Shown here: one piece after another, positions 60,323 to 64,000 of the stretch
Numbering within the stretch: the stretch's first letter is position 1
Layout of the letters: every line of letters starts with the position of its first letter
NCBI GenBank assembly: GCA_904501925.1
Contig: CAJGCO010000001.1
Coordinates: 1-64,000 of the forward strand
Source: an uncultured Alphaproteobacteria bacterium
GTDB taxonomy: Bacteria; Pseudomonadota; Alphaproteobacteria; RF32; CAG-239
Reading direction: 5' to 3'
Length of the DNA: 64,000 nt
Notes under the pieces: generated by a model
What the model saw: the letters and a program-made list of their open reading frames with translations, nothing else
Told to the model about the DNA's origin: nothing
The model's database searches: none
Translations under genes and position numbers: made by a program

Positions 60323-63300
60323 CTAAATAGATAAATCCATTTCGCTTAAATCATCCTCATCATCTATTTGCATTATTTCTGATCCATCAGCTGATGGTGG
60401 TGGTAATCCTCCAGTGTATGCATTTTGTTTTTGTTCTGAGTATTGAGCTGGCTCACCATCCATTAATGATGGAGCTGGTTCATTATTATTTACTGCTTGT
60501 TGATTTTGTCCGTTACCATTGGATACAGCTTCTGCTGTCTCTGGCTCACCATCCATAAGAACATTTTTAGCAACACCGCCACCAATACTTTGCGCTCCTT
60601 CTTTTACATCCTTGGTTGTTCTTAACCACAAATCAGCCATTGGATAAATTATAATTCTTGTACCTGCTGGAACATATGTTACAGGTTCGATTAATTTCTT
60701 GCTTTCAATAATCTCATTTAATATTTCATCCATACGCTCTAAGAAATTTGTACGCGCATCAGTTGCTGCTTGCTGTTTTGAGGTTTCTACTTGAGAATTT
60801 GCTGCGGCATCTTCATTGGCTGCCATCATATATGAAATAGCTGAAGTTGCTACAGTACCAACTAAAGGTAAACCATATTTTTTAGTTAGTTGCTCATCAA
60901 CATAACCTAAAGCACCACCGCCACGACCTTGAGCATCACCTGTTTGTGCTGAAGATATATCAAACGCTATTCCATCTGGACGAATTATTCTTTCCCATTT
61001 GATTTCAATTTTTACACCACCACTAGTGCTATCAAATCTTTCATCTGTACCAAAATCTTGCAGACCACCTATGATACGACTACCAGCTGGAATAATTACA
61101 TTACGCCCACTATCACCATATATATTTCGTTCTACAATTGCCGTTGCAGGTGCACCACCTAAAGATATTAAAGATCTTGCCATAACTGCTGGAATTGGTT
61201 TATCTGCTGTCACAACATTACTCATATCAACTCGTAATGTTGATATAATTTTGTTTGGTGCAACAGAACCCCAATCATCTTGCCAACCTGTATACGCTTT
61301 AAAATCGCCACCAGAAGAAATAACTCCACCTGATAAAACATCTCTTCTCATTTTAAATTTTGCATCTAACATCTGAGCTCTTAATGGATTATAGCGTCCA
61401 CCAGGGCCTATTCCACCACCAGGGCCAACATTTGTAGCGTCAGGAGTTGGTGCATATGGAGTTGTGATTACATTTTGTGTTATTTGATTAAAATTTTTAT
61501 CTATTTCTTGATTATCTAACTTATCTTGGACACGCTGATATTCACCAATTTCATTGCCGTTTTCATCAAAAACAGTTCCATTTTCATCAACTTCTCCTAT
61601 AGTCTGACCAGATTGATCTATTACCTTACCAGTATTAGTGATATCTCCTATATAATTACCACCTGGAGTTATTGCGATACCTATAATTTGATGATTTGCA
61701 TGACTTTTTTTACCTTTATGGTTAGAAGCGCCCTTATCAACTGTTATATTTTCGCCAATATCTTCTATCTTTTCTTTATTTTCTTTATTTTCTATTTTGG
61801 TTTCTTGAGGTGTTTTCTCTTTTTTTTCTTTGGTTGTTATTATATTTTCCTCTTCTAACTTTTCTTCTTTTGGTTCTTTTTCATCATTCTTGATTTCTTC
61901 TTTTTTTACATCAAATTCTTCTTTTGATGCTGGCTCATTATCTTGTTCTAAATTTTCACTTTCAGCTATATCTGGTGAGATATCTTGATTATCTGGCTGA
62001 GCAGGTACACGATAATATTGAAGAGGATCTGCTTGAGCTAAAACTGTATCATCAGAATTAACAACATTTCCGTCTTGACTTAATTGACCTACTTTTATGT
62101 TTTTAGTATTTACAACACTTCCATCAAAATTTAAATAACCAATAACTTCTTTGTTATTATTTCTGATATAATAATCTCTTGAACCTCTAGCGATAAGTTC
62201 TTTCTTTTTATTTAACACAAACCCTTCATAAATAGAACCAATCATCTCGCCCATTATACTATAAACATCACCATTTTTTGAAATATATCCAACAGTATTG
62301 TGGTCATTATCATATACGTATAAATCAAATAACGCGTATCCAGAACTTCCATCTGTTTTAACTACTTTACCATTATGTTGAACTTTACCTAAAATAGCTC
62401 CATTATCTGATAAAACATTACCATTAATATCAACACGTCCTAAATAAATATTATTATCATCAAAAGCGATTGTATACTTAAATAGAACACCTAAATTGCT
62501 TGATCCTTTTGATGAAATATTTCCATTTGTATTTATTCTTGCAACTTCTATGCCTTGGTTATCGATAACGCTTCCTGATATGTTTGTATATCCTATTATT
62601 TTATCATCAAAACCCATTATTGATGCTATAGTTATTTTTTGACCAACAATCTCTTTTTGAGAATTACGAATAAGGCCTAGAGTATCTTGGCAACCTATTT
62701 TTTTATTTTGATAATCCAATGCAACACCTAAAGAGTTTTGAACACCAATTACATCGCCTTTTTCGCCAACAACAACACTAGGCTCCACAACATAACCTAT
62801 AACTTCTTGGCTATCATTTAATACTTGATTATTTGCTAATACTGTACCGATATAAGCGCCTGAATAATTTCTTGCTTCACCTCTTTGTGATATGATACCT
62901 ATATACTCACAATTTTTATTGATTACTACACCTTGAGGAGCACTCGCACCTAGTATTGCACCAGTATTATCTAAAGCATATTTATCTGATGCTATCTTTC
63001 CTATTATTGAATTATCTTTTATAATGGAACCATCAATTAATATATTACCAATATAATCACCATTTATGCTTACGCTACTAATAGAGCTTAAAGCGTTCTG
63101 ATTGCTATTTATTGTATTTGTGTTATAATTTGCAATATAACCTAATGGTAACACTTTACCGAAAATATTATTTTTACTTATAACTAAATTTGTAGGATTT
63201 ATATCTCCAATTTTTTTACCAAGTATATCTGTTAAAAAAACTTCTCCAATATTTTTTCCTAATATTTTATTATTTTTATCCCATAAAATGCCTATACTAT

Positions 63301-64000
63301 TTAGCTTTGAGATATCATTAATAGAATTATTATCACTATTTCCTGATGTTGTCATATAGGATAAAAATGTTCCACTATTAGTGTATAAACCGGACAACAA
63401 GTAGTTATTTCCAACTACTTTATCTGTATTAAACACGTATCCATTAGGGCTAATTACATATAATTCATCTCCAATATTTAATTTACTTGAGATACCATTT
63501 ATACCTAAAAAATTGTTATTATTATCGTATATTAACCTTGTTTGTAGAACTTCACCAATATATTTTCCTGATTTGTCATATCCTTTATTTTTAAGCATTG
63601 CGCCTCTTTCTAAACCATCTAAAGATATAACTCGACCATCTATGCCTGCTAGTGCTATGTTTTCACCTAAATAATCAAACAAAGGACCTGTGTGATTTAC
63701 ATAACCTATAACGTCTCCCCTTGCATTAATAGCATTTCCTGAGATACCTATTTTACCAATTTCTTCTCTTGCTTTAACTACTTTTCCATTTGGCATTAAA
63801 CGTCCAAGATATTTTCCATCTATTGTATTGAATGTTGCTGATATTGGTATACTATATCCTATTTGTTTTCCATTAGCATCTATTATGCGTGCTCCATTTA
63901 CAGCAATAGCTACAATCTTCTTTTTGTTTATTACATCACCATTATAGCTAATATGACCTAAATATTTACCATTATAATCAAACGCATATCCTCGATTAAC
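60323..64000 (-). CDS. Giant VirB10/TrbI-type T4SS protein with beta-hairpin repeats, 5' end outside window
   Basis: At least 1225 residues are visible; the frame is open to the right edge (from 63796 upstream, 68 further codons without a stop), so the N-terminus is missing. Most of the visible part (1-660) is built of repeats of the type hhDxxGxxIGxVxxxGxV, with asparagine/glycine turns. An acidic/lysine linker (about 667-753) and two or three clean repeats follow (IDQSGQTIGEVDENGTVFDE). The C-terminus (about 870-1130) is a VirB10 domain: NVIIPAGSRIIGG, IEIKWERIIRPDGIAFDISSAQ. A repeat-plus-VirB10 layout is that of DotG/IcmE. Ordinary VirB10 is about 400 residues. Confidence 0.87.
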   Translation of the reverse strand, partial: VNRGYAFDYNGKYLGHISYNGDVINKKKIVAIAVNGARIIDANGKQIGYSIPISATFNTIDGKYLGRLMPNGKVVKAREEIGKIGISGNAINARGDVIGYVNHTGPLFDYLGENIALAGIDGRVISLDGLERGAMLKNKGYDKSGKYIGEVLQTRLIYDNNNNFLGINGISSKLNIGDELYVISPNGYVFNTDKVVGNNYLLSGLYTNSGTFLSYMTTSGNSDNNSINDISKLNSIGILWDKNNKILGKNIGEVFLTDILGKKIGDINPTNLVISKNNIFGKVLPLGYIANYNTNTINSNQNALSSISSVSINGDYIGNILIDGSIIKDNSIIGKIASDKYALDNTGAILGASAPQGVVINKNCEYIGIISQRGEARNYSGAYIGTVLANNQVLNDSQEVIGYVVEPSVVVGEKGDVIGVQNSLGVALDYQNKKIGCQDTLGLIRNSQKEIVGQKITIASIMGFDDKIIGYTNISGSVIDNQGIEVARINTNGNISSKGSSNLGVLFKYTIAFDDNNIYLGRVDINGNVLSDNGAILGKVQHNGKVVKTDGSSGYALFDLYVYDNDHNTVGYISKNGDVYSIMGEMIGSIYEGFVLNKKKELIARGSRDYYIRNNNKEVIGYLNFDGSVVNTKNIKVGQLSQDGNVVNSDDTVLAQADPLQYYRVPAQPDNQDISPDIAESENLEQDNEPASKEEFDVKKEEIKNDEKEPKEEKLEEENIITTKEKKEKTPQETKIENKENKEKIEDIGENITVDKGASNHKGKKSHANHQIIGIAITPGGNYIGDITNTGKVIDQSGQTIGEVDENGTVFDENGNEIGEYQRVQDKLDNQEIDKNFNQITQNVITTPYAPTPDATNVGPGGGIGPGGRYNPLRAQMLDAKFKMRRDVLSGGVISSGGDFKAYTGWQDDWGSVAPNKIISTLRVDMSNVVTADKPIPAVMARSLISLGGAPATAIVERNIYGDSGRNVIIPAGSRIIGGLQDFGTDERFDSTSGGVKIEIKWERIIRPDGIAFDISSAQTGDAQGRGGGALGYVDEQLTKKYGLPLVGTVATSAISYMMAANEDAAANSQVETSKQQAATDARTNFLERMDEILNEIIESKKLIEPVTYVPAGTRIIIYPMADLWLRTTKDVKEGAQSIGGGVAKNVLMDGEPETAEAVSNGNGQNQQAVNNNEPAPSLMDGEPAQYSEQKQNAYTGGLPPPSADGSEIMQIDDEDDLSEMDLSI

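Noticed and set aside
1..64000. tRNA and rRNA genes
   Set aside because: I looked at the intergenic gaps for tRNA T-loop words and cloverleaf ends and saw none. A tRNAscan run would be decisive.
1..64000. Mobile element or prophage origin of the T4SS block
   Set aside because: No transposase, relaxase, phage gene or flanking direct repeat is visible. The only recombinase (21220-22125) is a housekeeping Xer protein, and base composition is the same as the housekeeping genes.

Overview
The window is AT-rich, compactly coded bacterial chromosome that uses standard stop codons. Gene order points to a reduced, probably host- or gut-associated alphaproteobacterium. The supporting blocks are rpsT-(origin-like gap)-dnaA-dnaN-recF, rpmH-rnpA-yidD-yidC-engB, SPOR-nagZ-tatA-like, dnaX-ybaB-recR beside the SRP RNA, and ptsP near prfA. 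I cannot name the species from the sequence alone.

Layout. Bases 334-16731 hold a forward-strand accessory block centred on a type IV secretion system (T4SS): a lipoprotein, a degenerate alpha/beta-hydrolase, a small membrane protein, five tandem VirB6/TrbL-type membrane proteins, a double-HTH regulator, a 1120-residue acidic repeat protein, a small helical protein, a shortened secretin-like lipoprotein and a single-pass membrane protein. Bases 16769-59246 are mostly housekeeping: cell wall (nagZ, SPOR, LpoA-like, RodZ-like), DNA repair (xthA, recR, recG, mfd, mutM, recF, recX), replication (dnaA, dnaN, dnaX, xerC), translation (rpmG, rpsT, rpmH, prfA, truA, rsmI), signalling (phoB, ptsP), membrane insertion (yidC, yidD, SRP RNA) and lipid synthesis (gpsA). 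Bases 59243-64000, on the minus strand, return to the T4SS with a VirB11-type ATPase and a very large VirB10-type protein. The VirB10 gene runs off the right edge.

How it fits together. VirB6 paralogs (inner-membrane channel), VirB10 (envelope-spanning scaffold) and VirB11 (cytoplasmic ATPase) imply a working T4SS encoded in at least two loci about 43 kb apart. Five tandem virB6 genes recall the Rickettsiales rvh system. However, the VirB10 carries hundreds of residues of beta-hairpin-like repeats before its C-terminal domain, an architecture closer to DotG/IcmE, and a secretin-like lipoprotein sits in the same block as the VirB6 array. This mixture, with the giant acidic repeat protein, is the most unusual content of the window. 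VirB3, VirB4, VirB8, VirB9 and VirD4 are not seen here and would have to lie outside.

The 48.2-49.1 kb gap upstream of dnaA is the only large intergenic region. It contains two kinds of direct repeat and is a candidate replication origin. No tRNA, rRNA, CRISPR array, transposase or prophage gene was recognised.
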